Notes: generated by a model from the sequence alone, not told the origin. Counted from the stretch's first letter, positions 45,940 to 59,071 are shown. The stretch is 64,000 nt of DNA from Wyeomyia smithii (GCF_029784165.1 NC_073696.1:100866065-100930064), one strand, 5' to 3'. Made by a program: numbers and translations.

Positions 45940-46192
45940 TCTGCTGATCTTGAAGGTGTGCAACTAAACAAAAGACCGATAAAGGGATGACCTCAAGGGG
46001 AAGTGCTTTTGCTCTCTTTGTGGTCCTTAGTTGTAGGTGAACTTCTTAGAAGGCTAGTAGAACTAGAGTATGCAATTATTGGCTACGCAGATGTAGCCAT
46101 AATAGTTCGTGGGAAGTTTAATGACACGATTCTTAATCGGTTACAAACTGCGCTCAAGCTAACTTTGAAATGGTGTAGAGAAGAAGGTTAAA
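45940..46192 (+). pseudogene. LOA-type non-LTR retrotransposon, RT catalytic region
   Basis: The frame reads G-stop-PQGEVLL (normally GCPQGGVLSP; the stop is TGA at 45988-45990), then LWSLVVGELLRRLVELEYAI, IGYADVAIIVRGKFN, and TLKWCREEG. The active-site YADD has become YADV. The sequence diverges right after CREEG at about 46192. Its continuation is at 48302, so the DNA between was inserted or rearranged. Confidence 0.7.
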
Positions 46193-47207
46193 TGATCGGC
46201 ATGCGACCAGACCGAGCCAAACGCCATTTTCTTAAAAATTGAGTTATTGGCACCAGTGGATGGGCAAACTGATGATCTATGTTCCATTAAAGAATGAAAT
46301 CATTTGAACCGTTCATAGGCGTGTTATAGTAGAAAATCTCTGTTGCACTTTGTAAAAAGAACGAAATTTCGTTCGACCAGAGTGAACCATAAACACAGAC
46401 ATGGTATCCAAAGAAAGTGATTGTTTGTGATTTTAAAGCTAACTTTGCGATTCATTTTAATCAGTAACTGATTTCTCCGCTTCGGACAGCTCATTAATAC
46501 GACTGTCATCAGAGTTAGATAAGTAAACAGCCAGGTGGTTTTCGTAGAGCCGAATTTCGTTTAATTGGCACATCACTTTTTTTCAAGATCTTGTTGAGCC
46601 AGACCGAACCAAGTGCATTTTATTTCCATTTGACATTTTTCAAATGATATTAAATTTTTTCTTGTAACAAACGTCAGGACTGGGTCAATATACGTTAATT
46701 CAATAAAATTAGACAATACCCGCTTCAAAATACCAGAGCATTTCATATTGATACTTTCTTAACACTTAGTACTTGGTGCGCTTTGGCAGCAAGAAATAGA
46801 GCAACAGAAACAAAGCTTTGCTTGTCTATCAGCTGTATAATTTCTGATACAGATTGGACTGAGAGATAAAGCAGCTTTGATATCTATGTATTACGTTTGA
46901 CTAGTAAGAAAAATTAGCTTGTTTAATAGACAAGTTGATATGTTGTAGTAAATACGTTTGACCAGACCGAACTAAAGACCAACTTAAAAAAAATTTCTAA
47001 AATTGTTTTAGTTTTTTTTTACAAAAAGAGTAAAACTAAAACTTAAACAACCTAACGTTTGCTGTAAGAAATGGACAAAAATTACCGATTTTTCATGGGT
47101 TTACCTTTAATCGCACTGACGAAACTACTCATGCATCATCAATCATAGTAACCCATGAGTTAGCAAAAAAAAAAATTGACAGCTCTATCAGTCAAACTCC
47201 AACTGTG
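46193..47207. other. non-coding part of the insertion in the LOA element
   Basis: This lies between the LOA RT fragment and the DD37E transposase. A motif close to GACCAGACCGA recurs in the same orientation at about 46204, 46375 (weak), 46588 and 46961. No TIR pair could be fixed. Confidence 0.35.
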
Positions 47208-48283
47208 ATGGCGAAAAAAGTGAAGCTACTCCGTTCAGAAGTGTGCGTTTTCAAAGAACGGTACCCCGGCGCATCAAAACCGGACATCGTGCGGACAACG
47301 CCGGGTATGCCCGTTCCGGCATCTACAACATCTTGACACTATTGGACAACGATCAGAGCACCGAAAGAAAGCCCAGTTCCGGACGGCCAATGACCCTAAG
47401 CGACAAGAAGCTTCAAAGGATGCTGAAGAGGAAGACCGAGGGAAAAGTGGCTAAATCGCTGGGTGCACTTGGCCGGGAGGTTGGTGCATGCGGTAAAACA
47501 GTGAAAAAGTATCTGGAGAACATGGACATACATGTCAGGAAGCGGCAGTCCCGTCCACTGGTCTCGGAGCTGCAGGCAATGACGCAGCGACAGCGGTTGA
47601 ATAAGATGGTCAATCGCGACGTAGCAGTGGTGATGGACGACGAGACCTATCACACCCTGGATGGCAACGACTGGCAGGGTACTTCGTATTTCACTTCTCC
47701 CACGAAGGAAGTGAGCTTTGAAGTGAAATTTATTTCACACGCTAAGTTCCCCAAGAAGGTGCTGCTGTGGCTGACAATCAGCGAGAAGGGGATGTCAAAG
47801 CCGCTGTTCTTTCGCTCCGGGCTGGCCGTGAACGGGGAAATTTATAGTACGAAGTGCCTTCCAGAAGTTGCGTCGTTCATCAAGAAATACCATAAGGGCG
47901 AAGACACGGTGTTTTGGCCAGATTTGGCGTTGGCTCACTACACGGATCGATCGTTGGAGGAGATGGAGCGGCTGAATATCGATGTGGTACAGAAGTCGGC
48001 GAATCCGCCCAAAGTCCCCCAGCTACGTCCCATCGAGAATTTCTGGGCAAACTTGAAGCGCAAGATCTTTTCCAACATTTTTGTCGCGAAAACGGAGGAG
48101 GACTTGATATAAAAAACGAAGAAAGAGCTTAAAAACATGCTTACACGCATGTTTTCGTCCGCCATGGTGAATGTTCCGGTTAACTGCCGGAAGACCGCAC
48201 GCAAGGACGTAATATTTTGTTGCGAGGAAGCTAACATGATTACCTTCCATAACAAATTTATCCAACTCAATTATCTGTCTTAG
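47208..48283 (+). pseudogene. DD37E transposase (ITmD37E-type, IS630-Tc1-mariner)
   Basis: ATG at 47208 starts MAKKVKLLRSEVCVFKERYP. A frameshift near 47295 moves the reading into the long frame (47243-48112). That frame contains SSGRPMTL, the helix-turn-helix region SLGALGREVGACGKTVKKYL, VVMDDETYHTLDGNDW (first Asp), LLWLTISEKGMSKPLFF, FWPDLALAHYTDRSLEEM (second Asp) and LRPIENFWANLKRKIF (Glu). Exactly 37 residues lie between the second Asp and the Glu, giving DD37E spacing as described for mosquito ITmD37E transposons. An in-frame TAA at 48110-48112 is followed by a further matching C-terminus (KTKKELKNMLTRMFSSAM) to TAG 48281-48283. All three catalytic residues survive, but one frameshift and one nonsense codon disable it. 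Confidence 0.85.
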
Positions 48284-48301
48284 TTTTTTTACATCACTAT
48301 T

Positions 48302-49340
48302 TGAAAAAAGTCCATTTTTTTACCGCAAACGTTACTCTAGATGGAGTTCGAATTCAGTTTACAGAAGAAGTTAAATACCTCGGTGTCACTTTGGCTAAAA
48401 AACTGAATTGGAATTCTCATCTAGACAAGGTCTACAACCCGAAACTGTCCACTGAATTTATTCGGCAATTGTTCGTCCAAAAATCACATAAACGTCACTT
48501 ATATGGTGTTTGGCCCTGAAATCACTAGAGCTAAACCAATGGGCACAGTTCAACGGGATTCCATGCAGAAACTCTGGCCATTATTGAATGTGTGAATCTT
48601 TGTTTAACAAGGAAATACAGATTTGCAAATATCTGCATATTTTCTGACAGCCAAGCAGCTTTAAACGCACTTAATGCTTTTACATGAAAATCGGGATTAG
48701 TGTGGAAATGTATTCTTTCTTTAAGACAATTGGCCAGCAGCAACGGTTTCACTCTATATTGGGTGCCCGGCCATTGTGACATCGAAAGAAATAAAAATAC
48801 GGACAGACTAGCAAAAAAAAGGTTCAGCATCAAATTTTATTGGTCCGGAACCATTTTATGGATTCCTGAATGTGCTCGAATAGATTCTACAAAATGTCAA
48901 TGGTAGAATCCAGCTGGAACGCGACGGATACATCCAGACAAGCCAAAAGATTCATCAAACCGACTACAGGAAAGGCCCGAATCTTACTCAATAAAAGAAA
49001 TCTTCGGGTAATAGCAAAGCAAAGCCTTGGAGCCTTCTGTTTATTATACTTCGCAGCCAACTGTTTTGTGTACAGGACAATTGCGGGGCTAGCGCTATGA
49101 TCCTACTGACACCGACAGTCTCTCACGAACCAAGACTCGAACCTACGACGATTGGGTTGTTAGGCCAGTATCCTCGAGACTAGCTGGGATCTTCGGGTAG
49201 TAACGGGTCTGATGACCGGTCACTGCCCGTGTAGATATCACCTAAAAAAATGGCAGAACGTACTCAACAGAATGTCGTTTTCACCAATTTGAAACTGATA
49301 CTGCTGAACATATATTCTGGTTGCAATATTCGGAAAAAGG
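48302..49340 (+). pseudogene. LOA-type non-LTR retrotransposon, RT thumb and RNase H
   Basis: The first part reads VTLDGVRIQFTEEVKYLGVT, LAKKLNWNSHLDKV, the thumb-side segment after the catalytic core. Part of the next region is deleted. RNase H-type motifs follow: ICIFSDSQAALNAL (FSDSQ contains a catalytic Asp), SNGFTLYWVPGHCDIERNK, TDRLAKK. After the SINE at 49011-49188 the frame goes on as VTGLMTGHCPCRYHLKK and a poorly conserved cysteine/histidine tail to about 49340. It continues the RT fragment at 45940-46192. Multiple frameshifts and stops are present. Confidence 0.75.
49011..49188 (-). mobile_element. short tRNA-derived SINE, 178 bp
   Basis: The 11-bp duplication ATCTTCGGGTA (49000-49010, 49189-49199) flanks it. 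On the minus strand box B GGTTCGAGTC lies in CGTAGGTTCGAGTCTTGG, followed by GAGAGACTGTCGGTGTCAGT and a 3' tail ending GGCTTTGCTTTGCTAT. The tRNA head is preserved only from the anticodon side; box A is weak. It is inserted in the RNase H region of the LOA element, whose frame resumes after it. Confidence 0.82.
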
Positions 49341-50130
49341 CTATTAGAGCACCTCGCAATTTGGTATTGTGATCCTTGTAAGCTTTAGACTTCACAAAAC
49401 GAGTGGATCCTAACTGGGATCGGGTATAATGTCAACCTATGTCCATCACACCTTAATTGTGACAGGATATTCGACTAATACCAAATCAAATATGGGTCAT
49501 TCAACAATAGTCCTAATCAATGGACGAAGTTGTGTTCTGGCTCTACACCAAAAAAAAGTCCAATTGTAATTTAATACAACCTTATAGAGCATCTGCAGTT
49601 CAAAAATGTAAGTTTTGAGAATATAAAAGAGAGAGAATAACTAAAATCAATGCCTATCATGTAGCAAAACAGGATTAGAAACAGTGGTTTGGCGCGCTTA
49701 CGTCACTCACTTTAGATACAGGTTGCGTTGTAGTAGGGATATGAATGGAGGAGAATAATAAAGAAAGAGAATAAGATAGAGCAACGTAAAAAATGAAATG
49801 TTTGCCTGCTATCAAAAGCGATACTGCTTACCGTTCAACGCACGTTCTGTTTAAATCAACCGTTGCGTTTGCGTTTAAATTGGAATTGTTGTTTATCACA
49901 TTTCATAATCAGTAGGATGCTAATGAAAATCGACTTTTCGAATAGCGATAGGTCTCAAAAGTTTTGTCTTCTGGAAAAACTCCTTATGCGAAATTCCAGC
50001 TCAATCGTGCAGCAGATATAGTCGCAGAATGCTATTTTCACAGATGAATAGATATTCGATGCAAACTTCTGCTGCATATTCTGAAACAGTATATTTTTCC
50101 TACATATCTTCTCTAGCAGATTTTTTTTCC
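49341..50130. other. no recognisable gene; space between two LOA remnants
   Basis: This may include the 3' UTR of the plus-strand LOA element. GGAGAATAATAAAGAAAGAG near 49750 is a purine-rich stretch. Nothing else recognised. Confidence 0.35.
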
Positions 50131-51180
50131 TTATGACCACCTTTTACGCAGTCTTAGCTGAAAGAATGTGCTGCGTTGACAGAGTAAGTGTTCCGAAGTT
50201 TCTACTTCGAAATTACAGAAACGACATGTGATTGCATGTGATTCTATTACATGGTGTGATGAATAATTTAGGTTGTCTCGCTTTAGAGGAAGCCCTCCAG
50301 TTGGCACCTTTGTTTCCCAGCCTCTAAGCTCTGATTTCAAACAGGATGTAGATACCTCACAGAATGGCTCCGGCCCGACGAATGTAGTTGAAAAACCAAT
50401 TCTTGCTAAGAGATCGGCTGTTTTCATTCCCTTTTCCAGTGACCAGGTGTCCAGTATAGAATGACATCGTTTGTTGCAGATAGTCGTCGGAGGGTAGAAC
50501 ACAATCCCAAACTAACTTAGACTGACATATGTATGCTTAAGGTGCATTGGGGCTGCATCTGAGATATTGCAAATACTGGCAAACCTATCTTTCCTAGCCA
50601 AACAAATATTTGTGCATGTTAAAATAACTGTCCCACTGGAATTGATGTATTGATTTCTGGTCCAGTGACCTCAACGCCTGTAGGTTCACCAAATTTAGAG
50701 CCATCTGTTTAAAATATGACAGATCCTGATCTTTTAGACCTCCTTCTTCCCATCCAGTGCGATTGTGTTCAATCACAAGGTGTTCAGTTGGAAATCTGAG
50801 GATTCGTAAATGTCCCTTGGGGCTAAGAGCTGCTTTTTCGGCTTCGAGTTGTACATATTAATGCAACGGTAGAAGATATAAAAAACCTTCTAAGGTTTTA
50901 GATGATGCACTGGCCATCGCTCCAGTTGTTGAGAAGCTTGCTAGACGTTGAAGTTTATCTAGCGTTTCCTGAGCTAATATTGGTGCAGTTTTAGGCCACC
51001 ACACTAGCGAAGCATATGTTACTCTGGGTCTTACTGTTGCCGAGTATATCCAGTGAATCATGCTCGGCTTGAGCTCCAAAGTACAGATACTAGACACCTT
51101 GTTTCTACTAGAAGATTTCAAAATGGTTGAGCCATTGCGCAATGGTCGGAAAATTAAGATTTTTGGCCAATATTAACTTT
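50131..51180 (-). pseudogene. LOA-type non-LTR retrotransposon, minus-strand remnant
   Basis: From the right: MIHWIYSATVRPRVTYASLV, WWPKTAPILAQETLDKLQRL, GAMASASSKTLEGFLYLLPL (RT thumb). Then, in other frames, HLVIEHNRTGWEEGGLKD and TDGSKFGEPTGVEVTG, where the RNase H catalytic TDGS is intact. Then a piece of the RNase H C-terminus (LLARIGF), and the C-terminal cysteine/histidine motif HAITCRFCNFEVETSEHLLC. Frameshifts separate these parts. The catalytic RT core is missing, so the copy is 5'-truncated. It is the same type as the plus-strand element at 45.9-49.3 kb but in opposite orientation. Confidence 0.8.
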
Positions 51181-53900
51181 TTGGTGTTGAATTGTTAGTT
51201 TTCAACTGTTGATAATTTGGTCATTTAAGATAAGTGTTGAAGTGACAAGGAATTGTCCATAAACCACGTGAATTGAGGCAAATCTTATTATTCTTCAAAA
51301 TAATAAAAGAATCGCCAGTGTATACAAACGAAAAGTTATACTAATTCTACGTTTTCGTGATGTGTTTTGCACCAAATTCGTACGATATATGATGAATTTC
51401 GTTGATCAATCATCCAAACATTCAAAATTTGCATGAAAAGTGAGCAACTTTTTTGATGTAGGACTACGTCTTACCGCACTATATCAGGATACATTCTGCG
51501 GAAACTAAAACCAAAGTGTGACGTCGGAATGAAAGATTTCAAACGGTAATACTGATGCAACCGCATGATGGATCATAATAGTCAATATGTCGTTGGATTG
51601 ATAAAATGATGAACAATTTTTTGATGCTTTAGTTATCATTATCACTTCATTGTTTAACAGTGAAAATTGAGTAAAAGTTTCAAGCTCGAATTTTCACGAA
51701 CAATATATCAATCATATGCGAGCACACCTAACACAGACTTCATGAGTAGATATCAACTGCCTGCTGCAATATCCTCTATATCAGCATCAAGAAAAAAAAA
51801 GACAGAATTCCCCCGTCCCAATAGGTCAACTAATGTTTGTTTCTCTGAGCCTAGACTATTTTGATGTCTTGAAGGTGAAACTTTTCCGGGAAGTTCGCAA
51901 CCACCTATATCAGACAGTTTAACGATCTGCTGTTTTAAAACTGATGTCTCGAAGGAAAACATGCTGGCACATGCAACAGTACTGCACCGAGCCATGTATG
52001 AATAGAACGCTTTTCACTCTTCGTCTATCAGTGCAGAAGAACTATTAATTTGTGAGCAGCCAAGCCAAGTGACGCACAGTGGGGCGTATGGGCTAACGCG
52101 TAGGTATCGTGTTGCGATCTGGAAGACAATCTAATTGCGTAAAAATTGTCTTCTTCTTCTTTTTGTTTCGTACAGAAGCAAATTTCAGAAGGTGCCGCAC
52201 ATTACGCTGTGCCACCGGGGACAACAAAAATCTGAACGTGTCGGTAGAGGCAGATAGCAGGGTATATAAATTTGGTACATTGTACAGGTAAAATTCGTTG
52301 TATATTTTTGAACTCTACACTCTGTTTTCCTCAAATTTATTTAAATAACTGAATATAGGGTGTTAAAAAAATAATCGAAAACCAAGATGCACCGTACAGA
52401 TTGAATAGGCAGTTTAACGAGCTGTACTGATGATTATATTTTTCTAGCTAAACGAATTTAACTCAATATGATAATCCTAGTTGCATCACGCGGTTGCGGT
52501 ATAGAGAAAAACTAAATTCATTTCATTTTGATATTAGGGTTTCCACAATTATATTTGTATTCTTCAAATCATTCTTTTTGCATCAGCATTTACAAGAAAA
52601 TATTACCTTCCATAACCTTGTAACTTGTAATTGAACACTTGTACCTACTTGTACCTGTAACTTGTAATTGTAAACTTGTAGTTGAACAACACTATGAAAA
52701 CATCAATTGCTGAGGCTAATGTTGTTTATCATTCTGATATCTTGAAACTGAAAAAACTTTTCTCTGGTACTGTTATTAAATACTGAATTAAATGTTAACA
52801 TGTTCAAAAAATTCTGTGAGATACAGACAGGTAAAGCAAACAAGTTTATTAAATTTCACAATTTAACTATCACAATTAAATATATAAGATAGTTTTTTTT
52901 CTACTAAATCATACTTAATTGAAATCTGTATAAAAAACGACTGTTTTAGGATAAACGGTATTCATCAATGTTAAAGAGAATCCTTTTTTTCTAAAATAGA
53001 GTGCAGACTATATAATACAGACCCCCGTTTCATTTTGCCAACACGCCATTTTCGGTTGCCAAAATCGAACCATGCCAAAAATGAACGGATCTCTTTTCAT
53101 GACTTTTTTTACTTTTTAAGTGACCTATGACGACCTTAACAGAAAACATGGCCTTTATTGAACTAGTTTTAGTTCCGAGTCGTTAGAGGTCTTGCTTGAT
53201 GAATATAAGCTTAATTATTTTGGGAGTAACCGGAGCTCAACGGAAAAAGGTCCGCATGTGGCCTATGATGACCTAGTTACTTGATCTGCTCACCCGAGTG
53301 ATTAGAGATATAGTACGGTTTTTAGTATTGAGAATCAAAATACGTTTCTGTTGGAGGATTAAATTGGTAAAAAAAAACAAATAATTTAAAAATATGAATA
53401 AACATAATCGCTCGTTTTTGGTACATGTGTGCCAAATCGAGCTGTGTTAAAAGTAAATCGTGCTCAAATCATATATAGCCTGTACTCTCAAAATGAAATA
53501 TAAAACTATCGTAGTCCTACGTCAACTTTGCGGTCGTGTTTTGGATACCACCAGGTCAGTACTTTTTCATCTTCATCTTTCAATTTTCCGCAAACTTTGA
53601 ACATTGATTCTTGGAGAGCACAAGCTGGGCTTTCAGGCACACTATCAGGAACTGTGCTTACATTTAATATTTTCAAATGACAAAATTAGGAAAATTTCGC
53701 ATATTTTCTATGTAGCCTGCGGCAGACTCTGTGGGCTCAAAATCAATTACTACAAATCAAAAATTTCTACAGCTCAAAAACTACAAAGTGATGTGCTCAA
53801 AATATCCTGAATATGAAATTCGCATTTTGGTAATTTTGGCCGCTCTTTCATATGGGCCGCTTTTTCTTAAGCGCATTGTTTAGAAATTCAAATTAGTAAG
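51181..53900. other. no recognisable gene or element
   Basis: AT-rich. A run of ACTTGTAATTG / ACTTGTACCT-type repeats lies at 52615-52690. No transposon ends were identified. Confidence 0.4.
52615..52690 (+). repeat. short degenerate tandem repeat
   Basis: Seven or so units related to ACTTGTAATTG and ACTTGTACCT follow each other. Low-complexity expansion. Confidence 0.7.
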
Positions 53901-53901
53901 T

Positions 53902-53933
<32 letters not shown>

Positions 53934-54060
53934 TTAAATCCATCCGACTAGCAGTCTTAAAGAATAAGTAAGTGTATATATAGTAGGGTTATAGTATAGG
54001 GTTTATAGTAATAGTCGACTTTTGTTATTTATATAAGATTGATGGGTTTGTAACGACGTA
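53901..54060 (-). mobile_element. 3'-end fragment of the Jockey/CR1-like retrotransposon
   Basis: Eight TTTA units (53901-53933) are followed by AAATCCATCCGACTAGCAGTCTTAAAGAATA. This mirrors the 3' end at 9220-9270 (TTTA units, then a CATCCGGCAATAGTCTTAATGAATA region). Only a little of the 3' UTR remains; the right limit is uncertain. Confidence 0.6.
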
Positions 54061-57000
54061 AATAAAATAAAAACATTTCAGAAATAACTTTTCAATAACT
54101 GTCCAGTGTATGATTCTGTTGCAAAAGAAAAACATCTACGCAACAAAACATTCTAAAAAAACTAAGAGAATAAGTTACTGAGAAAAAATGTTGTTAGTGT
54201 CGGACAGACGTAATTGTTTTTTATAATCCATCATTTGCATATAATTTGTGTATTTTATTCAATACCAAACATCGCATTCTAAGACAATCACTTTGAAGGA
54301 ACATTTATCTTCATCTAAAAAAAATTTCTCTTCATTTGAAGAAAACTAACGAAAGATAAAAATTTTCAAAGTAAAATTGAAAATTAGACGTAGACATTTA
54401 CCCGTCATAAGTAATATTGTCAATCATTTTGGAACATAGTGTTAAACCCAAAAACCAGCTTCAAATAATGTAAAGTCTTACAAACTATTTTATTTGCGGA
54501 TTCCTATATGTGAACTGATTCGGTTAACCCTCAATCCAGATTTCTCTTGTCTACTGGAGCATTCATTTATTCACTGTCGCAGGTCATATTTACAAACACT
54601 ACTTCATGCGAACAGTACTTCTGTTGTATAATTATTCACAAATTACTTCAGATTTTATTTTTAGCACATTTACTCAAATCATACAAGTAATCACAACCAA
54701 AGAATAAATTCTATCATTTGCAAAACGTCTTCATCTTCCATCGCTGCTAAGATTATTTTCGCACATTATCCGCCTATAAAATCATCGAAACATTATTCGA
54801 CTCGCGTTGACAGAGCACAACATTCCCCAAACGGTTTTACCGGCCGCATTGCCGAAGCGTCCAAAATATAGGTCAGCAGAGTATTTGTTTAATCAGGTTT
54901 ATTTATTTCAGCTCGCTTAACTTTTTCCAAACAAATTATTTCATCTGTTTCTCTCTCGTCTCAGTGACCCCCCGACAGAAAAAAAAGTATACATATACCG
55001 CATATATTGTACGTAAACCACACATTTCTCTTCCATTTCGGAGTGCTTTTTCAAGCGGTGCTGTCATGACGAGTAGCAAAACGACAGCGAAGACGACGAC
55101 GTTTCCGGAGCATCATGACAGTCTTCCAAACGGACGGTGATTGGTGAAGGTCATGTTCATCTCGATTTGGAACGGTTGTACGCGGTAGATTTCTTCTCGC
55201 TAATACGTTTGAGCTGCATTGTCGGGCAGAATGATGATTGATGTTTGTATGCTGGGTTTTAGTTTGTCCAATTTGCCACTTTCGACACACCAACCAAGCA
55301 GGCAAAGCGAAAGTAATCGTGCGTGCGGCGTGAAAAGAAGGTATGGTTTTGTTTGAACGATGATATTCATAAGCTAACCTCAAACTTCAAGAACATGAAT
55401 ACTTTCTGATAGGTGAATAGCTGGTGGAATCCTCCGTTGAATTTAGGTCAATTCACAGCGTAAAACGAGAAGTAATGCAAACGCACCCCGGATCACAGGA
55501 CCGTGATTTTACACGGCACACGACGACGTTACTTGTCCCAGAATATTTGGTTAGACGGAACGTGGGCAAGGGCAACCGCAGCGGCGCGGCCGGTTTTAAG
55601 CTGAAATGTTTGATGAATGTGGTCGGCTAAATTTAGCTCACCCTGCCAGACGCATTTTCAAAATTAATTGAAATCTACAAACGGTGAAACTAGAAAATAC
55701 ACTAATAGATATCTAGGTCATTGCCCGTTTCGCGATGAGCTGCGCGCTTATTTTCTTGGTGCGCATAGGAAACCGTGAGACCGCCTGGTGGAAATTCGTA
55801 ACGAAAAATAACAGTTGAACCGGGCTTGCACGCGAATCTTTCCGCGGCGAAGAGTCGACTCGACAGCGGTAGCAACCAACATGACCATGCAAGCGGAAAA
55901 TTAGTGTTAAATAAACTGAATGAAATCCGAAACGGCACCGAACGGCTCGATAGTCAATTGAAGGAGGATTTGCTTCGTCTTCTGCGTGAACGGCAGGAAC
56001 AAGGGCACGTGATTGTTTTAGGTGGCTAATAACGTCATCCCATGGATGATTTTCGGTAACAGCTGCAAATATCGCATTCTCAATAGTTACACATGGTCAG
56101 ACCTTATATCTTACGAGCAGACGCAATTCCCCTAGTAGTGTGAGTGAAAAATGAAGTAACGGAAACAATGTAGTCTGGTTGAACCTGAACGGTATGTTCA
56201 AAAATACATAATTTTAATCTGTAAAATAACCATTTCATTTGTTGTGGCCCCGCGCCTATGCTTCTGCACTAGGTTAGTTTGTAACATAAATTTGAAGACT
56301 GTTTACATTTTGAGCTCACCGGCTTCACAACAGAAAAAGGCATCGGATGATCAAAATTACTTGCACAAGTGGTTCGTTGTTGAGGAGTTTTCGTCTACCA
56401 ACACAACACACAAACCCAGATCATACGTTGTTGACAAAATATTTTGAGTCACACAAAAATCGCCATAGGCCTGCTTTGAATTTTATTCAACGGAGCGGCC
56501 TAAGCTCACTTTTTTGACAGTTTGAACACATTTTTATTGCAGTTGTTCAATCCTGAAAAGTATTCAAAATAAAATTCCCTCTTGGCTCCAACAATTAGAA
56601 TAATCAGAGAGTGATAAAAACGGTGAAAAAGCTAGTTTTGTTGTTAGGTTTCATATGTCAGCAGTGCCAGATCCCTTCGCAAAGTGTTGACTGTGGCATC
56701 TTGTGGAAATAACACGTCCAATGTAGGTATAGCTAGCGGTAACTCATATAGTGGAAACTGATGCCTTTGGACTTTTGTATTCAATTTCTAGGTTAGCTTC
56801 AGTTTTAAAGTACTCTACGTAAAATTTGTAGAGCGGTTGTATGAAAAACATAAAGTAATTGAATAAAATTTATTATTTAACAATTTAATGGTCAGCAAAA
56901 CAATTGGTTTTACCCAGACTTATAATTGCTCCTCTTCACCGAAAAGTGAAAGATAAATGTGCTTCTTACAGCCAACGCCAGAGGTAATTAATAATTGTTC

Positions 57001-59071
57001 AGTTGTTTGCTCTATCTCTGACTGATGCGAAATACGCCTTGTTCTTGTAACTTTTTCCTTGTCTGGATAGATGAAAAACTGGAGGTCGAAAAAATCTGAA
57101 TTGATTATGAAATTCACTGTGTTAGCGAGAAATTTTGGATTGTTTTATTGAAATAATGTATTTAAATGTTTATCCATAGACACACATAGTTTGGATTGCA
57201 AAACTAGAAGTGTAAACCCCATATTTGGAGAATGCCTCTAATGTTGCCGATGAATTGAACCTTACTCATGTCTTGCAGAATATCTGTGATCAGTTTTCAA
57301 AACTAGCGTGAACTAAAAGTGTCCTGCCGTATACCGTTGTTGGGAAAATTTGCTTGATTCTTATTTGTATTTAGCACATATTTTCACATTTGGATTAAGT
57401 TTTTAGATTAAATAAGATTTTTTATTTAATGGTTATGTTTCCATTATTTTATTTTGCATACTCAGCCAGTTTGCTGATAGTACGAGTTTCATTTCTGAAA
57501 AGAACGGCACAAGTTGCTTCACTAGACAAAGTCTACACCCATTGGATTGGTAGAGAGTGCTGCCAATTCCATGGACAAGAATCTGTGAAATCGAATATCT
57601 GACATCTTTATCTTGTTTGTATCGCTCCGTTGCGGCCATTCTAGTTGAAAAGCACAATTTTGAAAACCTAATCAAGTAGCAGTCCAATTACCGCCAGCCC
57701 AACAATGCTGCCTTGCTTAGAAGCTAGTGTAATATAATATTTTTTAACAAGACACTAACTGGCTCAACATTGTCATCGTTTGCCCTCGGTTTGTCGCCCA
57801 GCAACCCGCATACATTCGCAGTTCCCCCGAAATCCGTCCGAACGCGAGAAATCCACCGAGCGCAAATCTATCTTTGATTGCGAAAACTCGCAATAAAACG
57901 CAGCTCCCAAGCCAACAACCGGTGCGCGATTAATCAGTCCCCTTTGTACATCCCCTTGTTCAGATGGTAGATCCTGTCGAGTCGAATCCGATTCTCGTTT
58001 CGTGCCACTTGGTGATTAATGAATATGGAAAAAACTGACACAATGTTGAAAAAGCGCGTCCCCCGTCAAGTGATTGGTAGTGTCTGAACCGGCGGCCAGG
58101 AGCAGCCCTCCCTCCCAGGTCGCGGCGGCCGGATTCGTTACCCCCCTGTGGCCGTAGCGGTCCCTGTTTCCCCTGTGTAAAGGTATACAGGGTCGGTCGT
58201 CGGCCAGGACACACAACAACTGGTTCCAGTGCAGAACGGGCGAACCTGCTGTGTGTGGATCGGCGGATATCGTCGTCAGTTGGTTTCATTATATCGGTTG
58301 AGTTGTGTACTCCATAAGCATATTTTTACCAGTAAGGGGCCAATGATCTTTGCAACGACTGGCCATACCCGCGCGCGGAGAGTGCAGCTACAGCAATAGC
58401 AAAAACAAACTGCAACAGTGAATTATAAATTCAGCAAAAGGACAATAAACTGTTAATCCCCTTCATTTGATGTTCGAGAGCGTTCGTCGTTTTCATATTT
58501 ACGTGCGTGGTTTGGTATGGTTTTGCTACACGTACGATTCGTACGACGGGGAGGTTTTACAGTCAGAGGGACGCACGGACGATCGCCAAGGATAATACGG
58601 CAAGGGTTGTCGAACCGGAGGTGGAGACTAGGCAGGAGGTGCTCCCGTCTAGCAAAAGCGTGACAGAGACGGCTAACGAATGAAGGGGGACACGGGGGGG
58701 GGGGGGGGGTGAGCTGGCATGAATGTGTTATGTTTGGATGGTGTCGTTCAGACTGTCTATAATTTATTTCCTCACCCTCTAAGAGCCATATCTGCGCCAT
58801 TGGTTAGTGGTTGTTTATAGGACTCCTTAGCTGTAGACATATCAATATGGGGTTGGCTCGTCATATCGGTCGGATCAAAAGTCTGCACGGACGTGTACCG
58901 AATCTGAAGTGATTACTAGGGAACATTGGCTAGGGTATTGCTGGTAGAATACTTTTCTGTTTGGGTGCCATTATTTGCGATCATTTGTGATTTGTTATTA
59001 AGGCATAAAATGCTGCCGCAAGTTGTCTAGATATCATATTATTGTGAAGTTGATGACCTTAACTCTTTAAT
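54061..59071. other. no recognisable gene or element
   Basis: Five kilobases without transposon motifs, including GC-richer patches at 55.0-55.6, 55.7-56.0 and 57.8-58.8 kb that are the most host-like DNA in the window apart from the exon at 2690. A 16-nt G homopolymer lies at 58694-58709. Short frames exist (for example 55826-56029, ending LLRERQEQGHVIVLGG) but none is identifiable. Promoter or UTR sequence of an unseen gene is possible at 57.8-58.8 kb. Confidence 0.35.

Noticed and set aside
53901..53933. TTTA run as a stand-alone microsatellite
   Set aside because: The adjacent CATCCGACTAGCAGTCTTAA shows it is the tail of a retrotransposon fragment.
55826..56029. 67-codon frame MHANLSAAKSRLDSG...VIVLGG
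   Set aside because: Plausible composition, but no recognised family, no promoter or splice sites clearly linked, and short. Left unannotated as a gene.
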